35,581 bases of DNA, taken from an uncultured Microcaldota archaeon. GTDB taxonomy: Archaea > Micrarchaeota > Micrarchaeia > Anstonellales > Bilamarchaeaceae. Shown here in pieces: positions 7,610-15,123 of the stretch. Where the stretch lies: NCBI GenBank assembly GCA_903828955.1, contig CAIKOA010000011.1, positions 1 through 35,581 on the forward strand, in the 5' to 3' direction. Every line of letters starts with the position of its first letter. Positions within the stretch are counted from its first letter, which is position 1. The notes under the pieces are model-generated. The model was not told where the DNA came from and did no database searches. It worked only from the letters and a program-made list of their open reading frames with translations. The position numbers and the translations under genes were made by a program.

Positions 7610-8533
7610 ATGAGAATACTGCTACAATTTCCAGAGGGCCTTAAGCAGAATGCCTTAAGCGAAGCCGAAAAGCTCGAGAAAGAAGGCCACGAGGTTTTCC
7701 TTTCCGCCTCCAGCTGCTACGGAGCGTGCGACCTCGCATTGGACGAAGCGAAAGCAATAGGCGCGCAGAAACTAATCCATTATGGACACTCCAGGTTTAT
7801 CCGCGCAAAGCTCCCAATAAAAGTTGAATACAGGGAATTCCACGTGCGCATCGACCCCAGCGTGCTGAAATCCGCGCTTCCCTTCCTGAAAGGAAAAAAG
7901 AAAATCGCGCTCGTAACAACCGTCCAGCATATTCCGCAACTCAATGAAATGAAATCCTTCCTTGAGAAAAACGGAAAGGAAGTACTGATTGGAAAGGGAA
8001 AATTCGCAGAATACGCAGGGCAGGTCCTTGGCTGCGATCCCGGAGCCGCGACCGACCTTCCCGGAAGGGCCTCCGCAATCCTTTACGTAGGGGATGGAAA
8101 ATTCCATCCGACAGGAATATACGCGGAAGTTCCAATCCTCGCTCTCAACCCATACAACGGGGAATGCAGGCAGCTCAATGATGAAATTGAGAAAATAAAA
8201 AAGCGAAGGAAAGGAATGCTCCTGAAAGCATTGGAATGCAAAACTTTCGGAATCCTCCTTTCCACCAAGCCCGGGCAGTTCGCAATCGAAGCTGCAAGAA
8301 CCGCAAAGGAAGAATTCATCCGCAGAGGTTTGCGCGCAGAAATCCTTCTCTCAAACGAACTGAATCCGGTTTCCATAGGGAATTTCCTCCATTTCGAATG
8401 CTATGTGAACACCGCCTGCCCGAGAATCCAGGAGGACCGGGAGATTTTCGAGCTCCCGATCCTGAATTACGCAGATTTGAAGGAATTCTTCCCGCTTTTC
8501 GATGAACTAAGAAAAATAAGGGGCAAAAAATGA
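7610..8533 (+). CDS. dph2: Diphthamide synthase subunit Dph2
   Basis: This 307-residue radical-SAM-type enzyme transfers the 3-amino-3-carboxypropyl group of SAM to the target histidine of elongation factor 2, the first step of diphthamide synthesis. The three cysteine regions that hold the noncanonical [4Fe-4S] cluster in archaeal Dph2 are visible: SSCYGACD (C36/C40), LGCDPGAA (C142) and VNTACPRIQ (C270). It starts with the family's RILLQFPEGLK. The protein is slightly shorter than the roughly 340 residues of the Pyrococcus enzyme. GTGAG lies 4 nt before the ATG. Its stop overlaps the start of the HAD phosphatase gene as ATGA, so the two are translationally coupled. Confidence 0.92.
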   Translation: MRILLQFPEGLKQNALSEAEKLEKEGHEVFLSASSCYGACDLALDEAKAIGAQKLIHYGHSRFIRAKLPIKVEYREFHVRIDPSVLKSALPFLKGKKKIALVTTVQHIPQLNEMKSFLEKNGKEVLIGKGKFAEYAGQVLGCDPGAATDLPGRASAILYVGDGKFHPTGIYAEVPILALNPYNGECRQLNDEIEKIKKRRKGMLLKALECKTFGILLSTKPGQFAIEAARTAKEEFIRRGLRAEILLSNELNPVSIGNFLHFECYVNTACPRIQEDREIFELPILNYADLKEFFPLFDELRKIRGKK

Positions 8534-9240
8534 GGCAGGCGCAGGAATTCAAGGCAATCTTTTTTGATTTCGACCAGACCCTGCACGATTTCCGGAAAAA
8601 CTCATTTGCCGCGCTCGGAAAAGCCTTTCGCGTGGCAAGCAAAAAATACAAAATAAAAGAGGAAGATTTCAGGCGCGCATACAACGAAGTAGTAAAAGGC
8701 GCGGAGGCGCACGGATTCCGCTACAACAAGACCAGCATGGAATACAGGGCCGAGAGGTTTACGCGCCTCATGGAACATTTCCACATTAAAGACCAGGATC
8801 TGGTTTTCGAAATGGTGGACGCATACTCGGATGCATTTGAAAAAAACCTTGAGCTTTTCCCGGAAGCAGCCCCACTCTTAAAAAAACTAAAGAAGAAGTA
8901 CAAACTCTACATGGTAACCGAGGGCCCTTCGGACGGAAAAAGAAAAATAGTGGATATGATGGATCTGGAAAACTATTTCAACGGCATTTTCATTTCCGGA
9001 GAGATTGGAAAAATAAAATCCACAGGGGAACTTTTCGAGCACTGCCTCGGAGTTACGGGCCTAAAACCCGAACAAATTCTCGTAGTCGGAGACTCCTATG
9101 CGCGCGACATAAAGGGCGCAATGAAATGCAAAATCAAGGCGGTCTGGTTCAACACCGACAACGCCCCGGTCCCAAAAGGCGAAGAAAAACCCTGGGCGCA
9201 AATCTCAAACCTGAAAGAACTGGAACCCCTCTTGCTATAA
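8530..9240 (+). CDS. HAD-superfamily hydrolase (phosphatase-like)
   Basis: This 236-residue HAD hydrolase has all four motifs: FFDFDQTLHD (nucleophile and acid/base Asp near 14 and 16), MVTEGPS (Thr of motif II), GKIKSTGELFEHCL (Lys of motif III) and VVGDSYARDIKGA (acidic motif IV). A helical cap of about 80 residues lies between motifs I and II, as in the haloacid-dehalogenase and phosphoglycolate phosphatase-like subfamily. The most likely activity is a phosphatase on a small metabolite, with the substrate unknown. It overlaps dph2 by 4 nt (ATGA); that coupling need not mean a role in diphthamide formation. Confidence 0.88.
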   Translation: MRQAQEFKAIFFDFDQTLHDFRKNSFAALGKAFRVASKKYKIKEEDFRRAYNEVVKGAEAHGFRYNKTSMEYRAERFTRLMEHFHIKDQDLVFEMVDAYSDAFEKNLELFPEAAPLLKKLKKKYKLYMVTEGPSDGKRKIVDMMDLENYFNGIFISGEIGKIKSTGELFEHCLGVTGLKPEQILVVGDSYARDIKGAMKCKIKAVWFNTDNAPVPKGEEKPWAQISNLKELEPLLL

Positions 9241-9244
9241 CTAC

Positions 9245-9253
9245 TAATTAAAA
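9245..9253 (+). promoter_or_regulatory. Probable TATA box of purC
   Basis: TAATTAAAA lies about 39 nt before the GTG start at 9288 in the 47-bp gap after the HAD gene. It would give a short leader that includes the GGGTGG site. Confidence 0.4.
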
Positions 9254-9287
9254 GCTTCCGCCACCAAATTAATTCAAGGGTGGACCT

Positions 9288-10160
9288 GTGCAACCAATCA
9301 CTAAAACCGATCTCAAACTCCCTCTTATCCACAGGGGAAAAGTAAGGGAGATGTACAACTACGACAATGATAAAATCCTCATGGTTGCAACGGACCGGAT
9401 AAGCGCATTCGATGTTGTTTTCAACGAGGGAATTCCCTACAAGGGCGCGGTCCTCTCCACCCTCTCGAAATTCTGGTTCGAGAAAACCAAGCACATCCTT
9501 CCAAACCACGTAATTTCCACTCAGATTCCCCCGACTCTCCCCTCTTACTTGCAGGGAAGGGCGATGATTGTGAAGAAGGCGAAGCCGCTCAAAATAGAAG
9601 TAATCGTCCGCGGATATTTGACCGGGAGCGGCTTCAAGGATTACCAGAAGACCGGAAGCGTTTGCGGAATCAAATTGCCGCCCGGAATGAAAAACGGGGA
9701 CAAACTCCCGGAGCCAATCTTCACCCCCTCCACAAAGGCAACCGAAGGGCACGACATAAACATTTCAGAAAAAGAAGCGGAAGAAATAATCGGAAAGGAA
9801 GAACTCCAATTCGTAAAAAAGAAATGCCTGGAACTCTACAAATTCGGGCACGATTACCTTCTTCCCAAAGGCCTCATACTCGCAGACACAAAGTTCGAAT
9901 TCGGGGAATTGCCGGACGGAAGCATGATTCTTATAGATGAAGTCCTCACTCCGGATTCCTCCAGGTACTGGTCCAAGGACAAGTATGATGAAGGAAAATT
10001 GGAATCCATGGACAAGCAATATTTGCGCAACTATTTGGAAACCCTGGACTGGGGAAAAACCTACCCCCCGCCAACCCTTCCAAAGGAAGTCGTGGATAAC
10101 GTAAGCAACCTCTACCTGAAAGTCTACAAGCAGATTACAGGAGAGGAATTCAAGAGGTAG
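9288..10160 (+). CDS. purC: SAICAR synthase (PurC)
   Basis: This 290-residue enzyme of de novo purine synthesis joins CAIR and aspartate using ATP to make SAICAR. Family motifs are clear: HRGKVREMY (15-23), VATDRISAFD (33-42) and its downstream IPYKGAVLS, the substrate-binding VIVRGYLTGSGFKDY, the STKATEGHDINIS segment, LILADTKFEFG and IDEVLTPDSSRYW with its conserved acidic pair. The size matches eukaryote-like and archaeal enzymes (about 290-300), which are longer than the 240-residue bacterial type. The start is GTG, with GGGTGG about 7 nt upstream. The next gene starts 7 nt after the stop and is probably co-transcribed. No other pur gene lies in the window. Confidence 0.95.
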   Translation: MQPITKTDLKLPLIHRGKVREMYNYDNDKILMVATDRISAFDVVFNEGIPYKGAVLSTLSKFWFEKTKHILPNHVISTQIPPTLPSYLQGRAMIVKKAKPLKIEVIVRGYLTGSGFKDYQKTGSVCGIKLPPGMKNGDKLPEPIFTPSTKATEGHDINISEKEAEEIIGKEELQFVKKKCLELYKFGHDYLLPKGLILADTKFEFGELPDGSMILIDEVLTPDSSRYWSKDKYDEGKLESMDKQYLRNYLETLDWGKTYPPPTLPKEVVDNVSNLYLKVYKQITGEEFKR

Positions 10161-10167
10161 TTCTGGA

Positions 10168-10797
10168 ATGGGAAATGGGCAGCTATCACAGGATACGCGT
10201 TCGAGAGTTGCAGAAGATGGCAGGAGAATGCCCCGCATCCCCGCTCCCATAGTCGAGCCGGTCCTCCTAAAGCCGATTTACGGAAAGGAGGTATTCAGGT
10301 TCCTCTCAAGAATGGAAATCTCCTGCAAGACGCTTTTGTTCCTGGAAGGCCTCATGATTTGGCTTGCAGAAAACCAAAGGACATTTATGCTGAAGCCCAA
10401 CGGGTCGCTTTCGGTCTGCCACTTCAAGCAAAAAAACATCGAGTTTGGAAAGGTGGGTGACTTTTCGGAGTCCTTTGACAGCATAAGCTCAATAAGCATC
10501 GATACAAAAACATTCGGGATGCGTTGGGGCAATTCCTATGCGGAGATGGCATTCGATTTCCTTCTTTCCTCAAGCAGCGTTGAAGACGACCTACTCGATG
10601 CTTTCCTAGACCAGGAAGACCTCGAGGCGATGGATAATTCCAACCGGTTTATTTTCACGCTTTCCCCAACCCTCTCGCTCAGGCAGGTAAAATTCCTGAG
10701 CGAAGAGCTCACTTCATACTATTTGGATGTGGAAGGAATCAGGAGATTGAGGGGCATTCCGCCCATTTCATTCCTATGGAAAGAGGAAAGCGCCTAA
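10168..10797 (+). CDS. Hypothetical protein downstream of purC
   Basis: I do not recognise this 209-residue protein. The first 30 residues are polar and Arg-rich, followed by a compact-looking fold with alternating strands and helices (EISCKTLLFLEGLMIWLAE, SISSISIDTKTFGMRWGN). An acidic stretch, VEDDLLDAFLDQEDLEAMD, lies near 130-148. There is no signal peptide and no convincing membrane segment. It starts 7 nt after purC and ends just before a strong inverted-repeat terminator, so it is the last gene of that unit. The ATG at 10168 lacks a clear GGTGA site; an ATG at 10228 within the frame is an alternative that would drop the polar N-terminus. Confidence 0.7.
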   Translation: MGNGQLSQDTRSRVAEDGRRMPRIPAPIVEPVLLKPIYGKEVFRFLSRMEISCKTLLFLEGLMIWLAENQRTFMLKPNGSLSVCHFKQKNIEFGKVGDFSESFDSISSISIDTKTFGMRWGNSYAEMAFDFLLSSSSVEDDLLDAFLDQEDLEAMDNSNRFIFTLSPTLSLRQVKFLSEELTSYYLDVEGIRRLRGIPPISFLWKEESA

Positions 10798-10802
10798 TCT
10801 CC

Positions 10803-10827
10803 CCTTTCTTTTTCAGAAAAAGAAAGG
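10803..10827. terminator. Perfect 11-bp inverted-repeat terminator
   Basis: CCTTTCTTTTT and AAAAAGAAAGG form a perfect hairpin with a 3-nt CAG loop, 5 nt after the stop of the gene at 10797 and before the end of the converging rnp3 gene. Each strand carries a run of T, so it could stop transcription in both directions. Confidence 0.65.
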
Positions 10828-10836
10828 TGCGGTTCA

Positions 10837-10871
10837 CCCAAAGAAAAACGATTTTCGGATATCACTTTGGG
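10837..10871. terminator. Second inverted repeat between convergent units
   Basis: CCCAAAG and CTTTGGG (7 bp) flank a 21-nt interior that itself contains AAAA...TTTT. It ends 2 nt before the rnp3 stop codon and would fold in the rnp3 transcript just after translation ends. It is probably the rnp3 terminator, with less support than the neighbouring perfect hairpin. Confidence 0.4.
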
Positions 10872-10873
10872 GG

Positions 10874-11344
10874 TCACTCAAGTGCTTTTTCAAGAGCATT
10901 CAACGCTTTTCTGGTATCCCCGCGCTCCAGCCCAATCAAAAACCCGATATGCTCAAGTTCAGGTTCGGTTCTCATCTCCTCTTCAGAAGCCGAAAAGCTC
11001 GCAACCCCAAAAGGAACCTTATATTTTTTGCAAAGAAGCGCAAACTTCCTCATCCTGCGTATAAAAGTAGCCCGCTTTCCGCCCTTACTATTTACTATAT
11101 CCGATAAATCCAGAAGCAAAACCGCTTCCTTCTTCTCAAATCCCCGGATCAATTCCATCGAAGAAGGATAATTCTCCACCTTCACGAGTACTTTTTTGTT
11201 CCGGAAAGTGAGCGCTTCGGATTCATCCTTCGCAAACCTAACCTTCCCCTTAACAGACTCTAAAAAAAAGGTTTTGGAGAACCCGTATACAGAAGGGTTC
11301 CCAAGGTTGAATTTTAAAATATCAAAAAATTGGAAGGAGCTCAT
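10874..11344 (-). CDS. rnp3: RNase P protein component 3 (Rpp30-like)
   Basis: This 156-residue protein resembles the C-terminal two thirds of archaeal Rnp3/Rpp30, a TIM-barrel-type subunit of the RNase P ribonucleoprotein that matures tRNA 5' ends. Supporting segments are AVLLLDLSDIVNSKGGKRA, the Arg/Lys-rich helix FIRRMRKFALLCKKYKVP, FGVASFSASEEEMRTEPEL and HIGFLIGLERGDTRKALN, in the order seen in Rpp30. The context is strong: it overlaps the end of the L15e gene by 4 nt (ATGA), and an L15e-rnp3 linkage is common in archaea. It is shorter than the usual 200-230 residues, so the N-terminal barrel strands appear reduced. The assignment leans on context as well as sequence. Confidence 0.75.
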   Translation of the reverse strand: MSSFQFFDILKFNLGNPSVYGFSKTFFLESVKGKVRFAKDESEALTFRNKKVLVKVENYPSSMELIRGFEKKEAVLLLDLSDIVNSKGGKRATFIRRMRKFALLCKKYKVPFGVASFSASEEEMRTEPELEHIGFLIGLERGDTRKALNALEKALE

Positions 11345-11880
11345 TTCTCCTTCCTTTCCTTCTTATGCGAGCGCCTCCTGGGCTTGCTCTTTCCCCAGGA
11401 TCTCCAGCCGCGCACTTTCACGCCTGCGCTGGTAAGACCGCGGAATGCCCTCCTTTTGAGAACATCCAATCCGGTCCTCTCCGGGTCAACTAAGATAACC
11501 TCGAAGAACTTGTGCATCCCGTCTTCTCCAACCAAGTATGAGTTCAGGACTTCCAGGTTCATGTATCTCCGATTAGCCTTCTGCTCTGCCTGCGCCCGGT
11601 AACTGAGCCCGGGCTGCAAGATGACATACTGGTGGGCAGGCTTCCTTCCCTTCATCGGGGTGGGCCTTCTCCTCCTTCCCTTATCAGTGGTAACGCGCAC
11701 AATCACGTATCCGTCTTTCGCCTTGTATCCAAGGGTACGGGCACGGACAAGATTAGTCGGCCGCTCAACCCTTCTAATAGTGGGCTCCGCCCTCCACTTA
11801 ATGAGCCTTTCCCTGATAATAGGCGAGCCTTCCTTCAATTCCTTCTGGTATGTCTCACGCATATATTTGTATGCTCCCAT
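11341..11880 (-). CDS. rpl15e: 50S ribosomal protein L15e
   Basis: This 179-residue protein of the large ribosomal subunit belongs to a family restricted to archaea and eukaryotes. The N-terminus MGAYKYMRETYQKEL, the RPTNLVRARTLGYKAKDGYVIVR region, GRRRRPTPMKGRKPAHQ, the QAEQKANRRYMNLEVLNSY segment and the basic C-terminus GWRSWGKSKPRRRSHKK are all typical. I chose the ATG at 11880 because GGTGA lies 5 nt upstream; the TTG/GTG codons further upstream overlap that site. The stop overlaps the rnp3 start (ATGA). It is divergent from the ATP synthase operon and may share its TATA region, with a leader of about 60 nt. Confidence 0.95.
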   Translation of the reverse strand: MGAYKYMRETYQKELKEGSPIIRERLIKWRAEPTIRRVERPTNLVRARTLGYKAKDGYVIVRVTTDKGRRRRPTPMKGRKPAHQYVILQPGLSYRAQAEQKANRRYMNLEVLNSYLVGEDGMHKFFEVILVDPERTGLDVLKRRAFRGLTSAGVKVRGWRSWGKSKPRRRSHKKERKEK

Positions 11881-11954
11881 GTTTTTCACCAATAATTCAT
11901 GCGGCCGTTCAGGATACCACTCCTACATTCAACCGTTGAAGAGAGTTTAAGCCC

Positions 11955-11972
11955 ATATAGTTTTAAAAAGAC
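11955..11972. promoter_or_regulatory. Shared TATA region of L15e and ATP synthase operons
   Basis: ATATAGTTTTAAAAAG is AT-rich on both strands and is the only good TATA candidate between the divergent genes. Read leftward it would start L15e transcripts near 11940; read rightward it would start the atp operon near 11990. Three TTCAAC motifs lie around it, at about 11930, 11995 and 12000; the first is half of TTCAAC-C-GTTGAA. The region otherwise holds no gene. Confidence 0.45.
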
Positions 11973-12023
11973 TTCTCTATCTATTTTCAACTATCATTTT
12001 CAACAGTAGGCACTGGTGTAGTT

Positions 12024-12356
12024 ATGAAAGTCGATGATGCTTCATTTATGAAGACAGTTGAAGATGTCAAAGCCTCCGAAGCGGAAGCCCTGAAGATCAA
12101 GGCGGAAGCGGACGAAAAGGCGCAACTTATCCTCAAATCCGCAAAAAGGGAAGCGGAAGAAATGAGATTGGAAGGCGAAAAGAAATCGCTCGAGCAGAAG
12201 GAGAAAATTATTTCCGATGGAAAGAAATCCACGGAAGGCGAGGTAAAGAAAATTCTTTCCTCAGCGGAAAAGGAAGCCGGGAAAATAAGCGGCGGGAAAG
12301 CGGACTCAAAGGAAGTTTCTCTCCTCTTAAAGGATTTTCTTGGCTCGTTCCAGTAG
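12024..12356 (+). CDS. atpH: A-type ATP synthase subunit H
   Basis: This 110-residue, almost wholly helical and highly charged protein heads the operon, the position of subunit H (AhaH). H pairs with subunit E in the peripheral stalk that holds the A3B3 head against the membrane stator. The sequence is a long heptad-like run of Ala, Lys and Glu (for example SEAEALKIKAEADEKAQLIL) with no strand-forming region. The tail LLLKDFLGSFQ is hydrophobic. The ATG at 12024 follows GGTGTAG. Identification rests on position, length and coiled-coil character, since the family is poorly conserved. Confidence 0.82.
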   Translation: MKVDDASFMKTVEDVKASEAEALKIKAEADEKAQLILKSAKREAEEMRLEGEKKSLEQKEKIISDGKKSTEGEVKKILSSAEKEAGKISGGKADSKEVSLLLKDFLGSFQ

Positions 12357-12381
12357 AATGGCAAGTGCTTTGTGATGTGTT

Positions 12382-14280
12382 ATGCTGAAGCCGGAGAAGA
12401 TGCAGAGGGTCAGGCTAATTGCACTTAGATCCATAGCTACCGAACTAATCTCCGAACTCCACCACCTTGGAATGGTTGAAATCCAGCGCTTCCAGGCGGA
12501 AGGGTTCGAAACCGGCAGAACGGTCGAGGACTATGACCGCATCTCCTCAAACCTCGTAAGGATACGCTCAATAAAATCAATGCTCGGCCTTTCCGGCCAG
12601 TATGCGCCGGATGTGGAAATGGCCCTTGAAAAGGCGCTGCGGTTCGCAGAGGATTTCCACATCGAGGACGAACTCCGGAGGAAGCACGCGGCCCTGGAAA
12701 AGGCAAACACTGAAATAGAATCCCTCCAGGCAAAGCTTAAGGACGTGGAACGCCTCTCCACATTCAATTTTGATTTCTCAAAATTCCATTCATCGGCGCT
12801 CTCTTTTGCGGTCGGCACGGTTCCGCTCAAAAATCTTCCAGCGGTCAAAGAAGCAATAAAAAAATGCAGCATGTGCAAGTTCGAGAGCGCGGTTTCCGCA
12901 AAGGAGGCAATCATCGTACTTGCGCACCCAATTGAGGATGCAAGCCCGGAGCTCGCCCTCAACAGGAACGGCTTTGTTCCAATGGACATCTCGGGCTTCA
13001 AAACACCAACCCAGTCCAAATCCGAATTCAAGGCAAGGATTTCAGTTCTGGATAAGGAGGCGGACGCAATAAAGAAAGAGATCGCCGCAATGGCCGTGAA
13101 ATACAAGGAAAAAGTGCTCACAATCGACCGCATCCTCACGAGCTGGAGCGAACGCGCATTGGTGACCAAGGAGCTTGGCTTCGGAAACAAAGCCCTCATT
13201 TTGGAAGGCTGGATAAAGGCAAAGGATTACGCTTCTCTCCAGAGCACGCTTGAAACAAAATTCAGCGGAAAGGCGAACCTTGAGAAGATTCCGCCCAAAG
13301 GGGAGGCCCCGGTCATCCTGAACAACCCGCCGGCCACCTACCCGTTCCAATTCCTTGTGGAGCTCTTCTCCCTTCCAAAGGCGGATGAGATCGACCCCAC
13401 TATAATATTGCTAATTTCGGTACCTATAATATATGGAATGATGATGGGGGACGTAATCTATGGCATCGCCTCATTCTTTATCGCAAACTGGATGATGAAG
13501 AAGTTCAAGAAGGGCGGCCTTGGATACGGGGCGTCCTCGCTCTGGAGGTTCTCCGCAATCGCGGGAATAATCTTCGGAATCATTTTCAACGAGTGGGGCG
13601 GCTTCAGCCTATATGAACTCCTGGAGCATTTCCAGGAATGGGGCTTCTTTAACCTTGCCGCAATGGGAATATCGGGCCCGATTTATGCAGGCTTCTCCCG
13701 CTCGCACGAGACCGCACTCTTAATCGGAATTACAATTCTCTTAGGATTGGTGCAGGTCGCATTCGGATTCTTCCTTGGCGCATTGAATGCCTGGGAACAC
13801 GACCGGAAGCATGCAATCGCAAAGCTCTCCTGGATTTTCATAGAGTTCGGGGGCGCACTAATTGTCTGCGCAATGTTCATCAACCTCCTTCCAACCGAGC
13901 CCTACCTTACGGTCGGAGGGGCAATTTTCGGCATTGCATTGCTCGCAATGCTTGCAACCGAAGGCCCGATCGGGATACTTGAGCTCCCGAGCCTTCTCGG
14001 AAACGTTCTCTCATATGCGCGGATTGCGGCAGTCGGCCTTGTGGGCCTGCTGCTAGCCGAACTCATAAATGCGAATTTCGTGCCGCACCCTGAGCAGGGG
14101 ATAGTTTACGCCCTCATCATGCTCCCAATATTGGTTCTTCTCCATCTCTTCAATATGGGCCTTGCGATGTTTGAATGCATTGTTCAAGGCGGCAGGCTTA
14201 ACCTGGTTGAATTCTTCGGAAAGTTCTACCATGGAGGGGGAAGGGCGTTCGCGCCATTTTCAATGAATGTTAAAAAATAG
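12382..14280 (+). CDS. atpI: A-type ATP synthase subunit I (a-subunit)
   Basis: This 632-residue membrane stator subunit forms the two half-channels for the coupling ion beside the K ring. The N-terminal 320 residues are soluble, with helical stalk segments (about 85-125 and 215-240). The C-terminal half has about seven to eight membrane helices, beginning at IILLISVPIIYGMMMGDVIYG. The essential stator arginine is visible at about 547 in NVLSYARIAAVGLVG, and a polar helix with ECIVQGGRLN follows. Length and layout are normal for archaeal I subunits. It begins 25 nt after atpH and is followed closely by atpK. Confidence 0.95.
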   Translation: MLKPEKMQRVRLIALRSIATELISELHHLGMVEIQRFQAEGFETGRTVEDYDRISSNLVRIRSIKSMLGLSGQYAPDVEMALEKALRFAEDFHIEDELRRKHAALEKANTEIESLQAKLKDVERLSTFNFDFSKFHSSALSFAVGTVPLKNLPAVKEAIKKCSMCKFESAVSAKEAIIVLAHPIEDASPELALNRNGFVPMDISGFKTPTQSKSEFKARISVLDKEADAIKKEIAAMAVKYKEKVLTIDRILTSWSERALVTKELGFGNKALILEGWIKAKDYASLQSTLETKFSGKANLEKIPPKGEAPVILNNPPATYPFQFLVELFSLPKADEIDPTIILLISVPIIYGMMMGDVIYGIASFFIANWMMKKFKKGGLGYGASSLWRFSAIAGIIFGIIFNEWGGFSLYELLEHFQEWGFFNLAAMGISGPIYAGFSRSHETALLIGITILLGLVQVAFGFFLGALNAWEHDRKHAIAKLSWIFIEFGGALIVCAMFINLLPTEPYLTVGGAIFGIALLAMLATEGPIGILELPSLLGNVLSYARIAAVGLVGLLLAELINANFVPHPEQGIVYALIMLPILVLLHLFNMGLAMFECIVQGGRLNLVEFFGKFYHGGGRAFAPFSMNVKK

Positions 14281-14290
14281 GTGAAAACAT

Positions 14291-14530
14291 ATGGTGGATT
14301 TGAATGCAGCCGCCGCTGGTTTCGTAGCAATCGGCGCTGGAATAGCAATTGGTTTGGGTGCACTGGGCACCGGAGTTGCGCAGGGAGCGATCGGTTCGAG
14401 CGGCATGGGCCTGCTCGCCGAGAAGCCTGAAGAGTTTACGAGGGTACTTATCCTTCTCGCTCTTCCGGAAACCCTTGTAATCTTCGGCTTCGTCATAGCA
14501 TTCCTGCTAATGGGAAAGATGGGCGCGTAA
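14291..14530 (+). CDS. atpK: A-type ATP synthase subunit K (rotor ring)
   Basis: This 79-residue proteolipid forms a single hairpin of two membrane helices, the c-subunit of the rotor ring. Helix 1 spans about 8-42 and helix 2 about 52-75. The ion-binding carboxylate is Glu60 in LALPETLVIFG. Gln31 in GTGVAQGA and Thr61 next to the Glu occupy the places of Gln32 and Ser66 of the Na+-binding Ilyobacter c-subunit, a pattern associated with Na+ coupling. That is known of related rings; Na+ use here is inference. AGGTGA stands 7 nt before the ATG. The single-hairpin size gives one binding site per subunit, as in synthases. Confidence 0.95.
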   Translation: MVDLNAAAAGFVAIGAGIAIGLGALGTGVAQGAIGSSGMGLLAEKPEEFTRVLILLALPETLVIFGFVIAFLLMGKMGA

Positions 14531-14550
14531 AGTCCCCAGCGGTGTAACCA

Positions 14551-15117
14551 ATGGGAATTGAACAGCTCACCGCCGACATCCTTACGGAAGCGAGGAAAGA
14601 GGCGAAGGGAATAACCGACAACGCGGAAGAGGGGAAGAAGCGTTCTCTTGCGGAAGAGAAGAAGAACGTCTCAGCGATGGTTTCCGCCGCAGAAGCGGAA
14701 GCCAGCTCGCTCGTGGAATCCCAGCGCAGGGAGCGCGTCGCATGGGCGCGCCTGGAAGCCAACAGGATGCTTGGCGACGCGAGGGAAGAAGTGATCCGCG
14801 ATGCGATGGATTCGCTCTACGCCCAGCTCGAGAAATTCCGCAAGTCGAAGGAATACGGAGATTTCCTTTCCGGCCGCGTTGATGCGGGAATACGGGAGCT
14901 CGGCGTTTCCAACCCCGTCGTCCACCTCTGCAAAGGGGACAGGAAGTTCCTCAGGAACAACGGAAAGGCAAAAATCCTTGAGGACCTTGAGGCCTTGGGA
15001 GGCGCAATCGTGGAATCCGCGGACGGAAGCGTGAGGGTCGACCTCACCCTTGAAACGCTGTTCGAGGAGAAGAAGGAGTTCCTCAGGAAGAAGCTCTATG
15101 AAAGAATGTTCAGGTGA
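14551..15117 (+). CDS. atpE: A-type ATP synthase subunit E
   Basis: This is the 188-residue peripheral-stalk subunit that pairs with H. The first 80 residues form a charged helix (LTADILTEARKEAKGITDNA and following) expected to coil with H. The C-terminal half is a globular alpha/beta domain that contacts the top of the head, ending in the typical ETLFEEKKEFLRKKLYERMF. It lies between atpK and atpC, as in other archaeal operons. Its stop codon lies within the AGGTGAT site of atpC, so translation of the two is likely coupled. Confidence 0.92.
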   Translation: MGIEQLTADILTEARKEAKGITDNAEEGKKRSLAEEKKNVSAMVSAAEAEASSLVESQRRERVAWARLEANRMLGDAREEVIRDAMDSLYAQLEKFRKSKEYGDFLSGRVDAGIRELGVSNPVVHLCKGDRKFLRNNGKAKILEDLEALGGAIVESADGSVRVDLTLETLFEEKKEFLRKKLYERMFR

Positions 15118-15123
15118 TATTGA

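Noticed and set aside
10776-11171. 131-codon plus-strand frame
   Set aside because: It crosses the terminator hairpin and lies antisense to rnp3; Ser/Phe-rich shadow composition.
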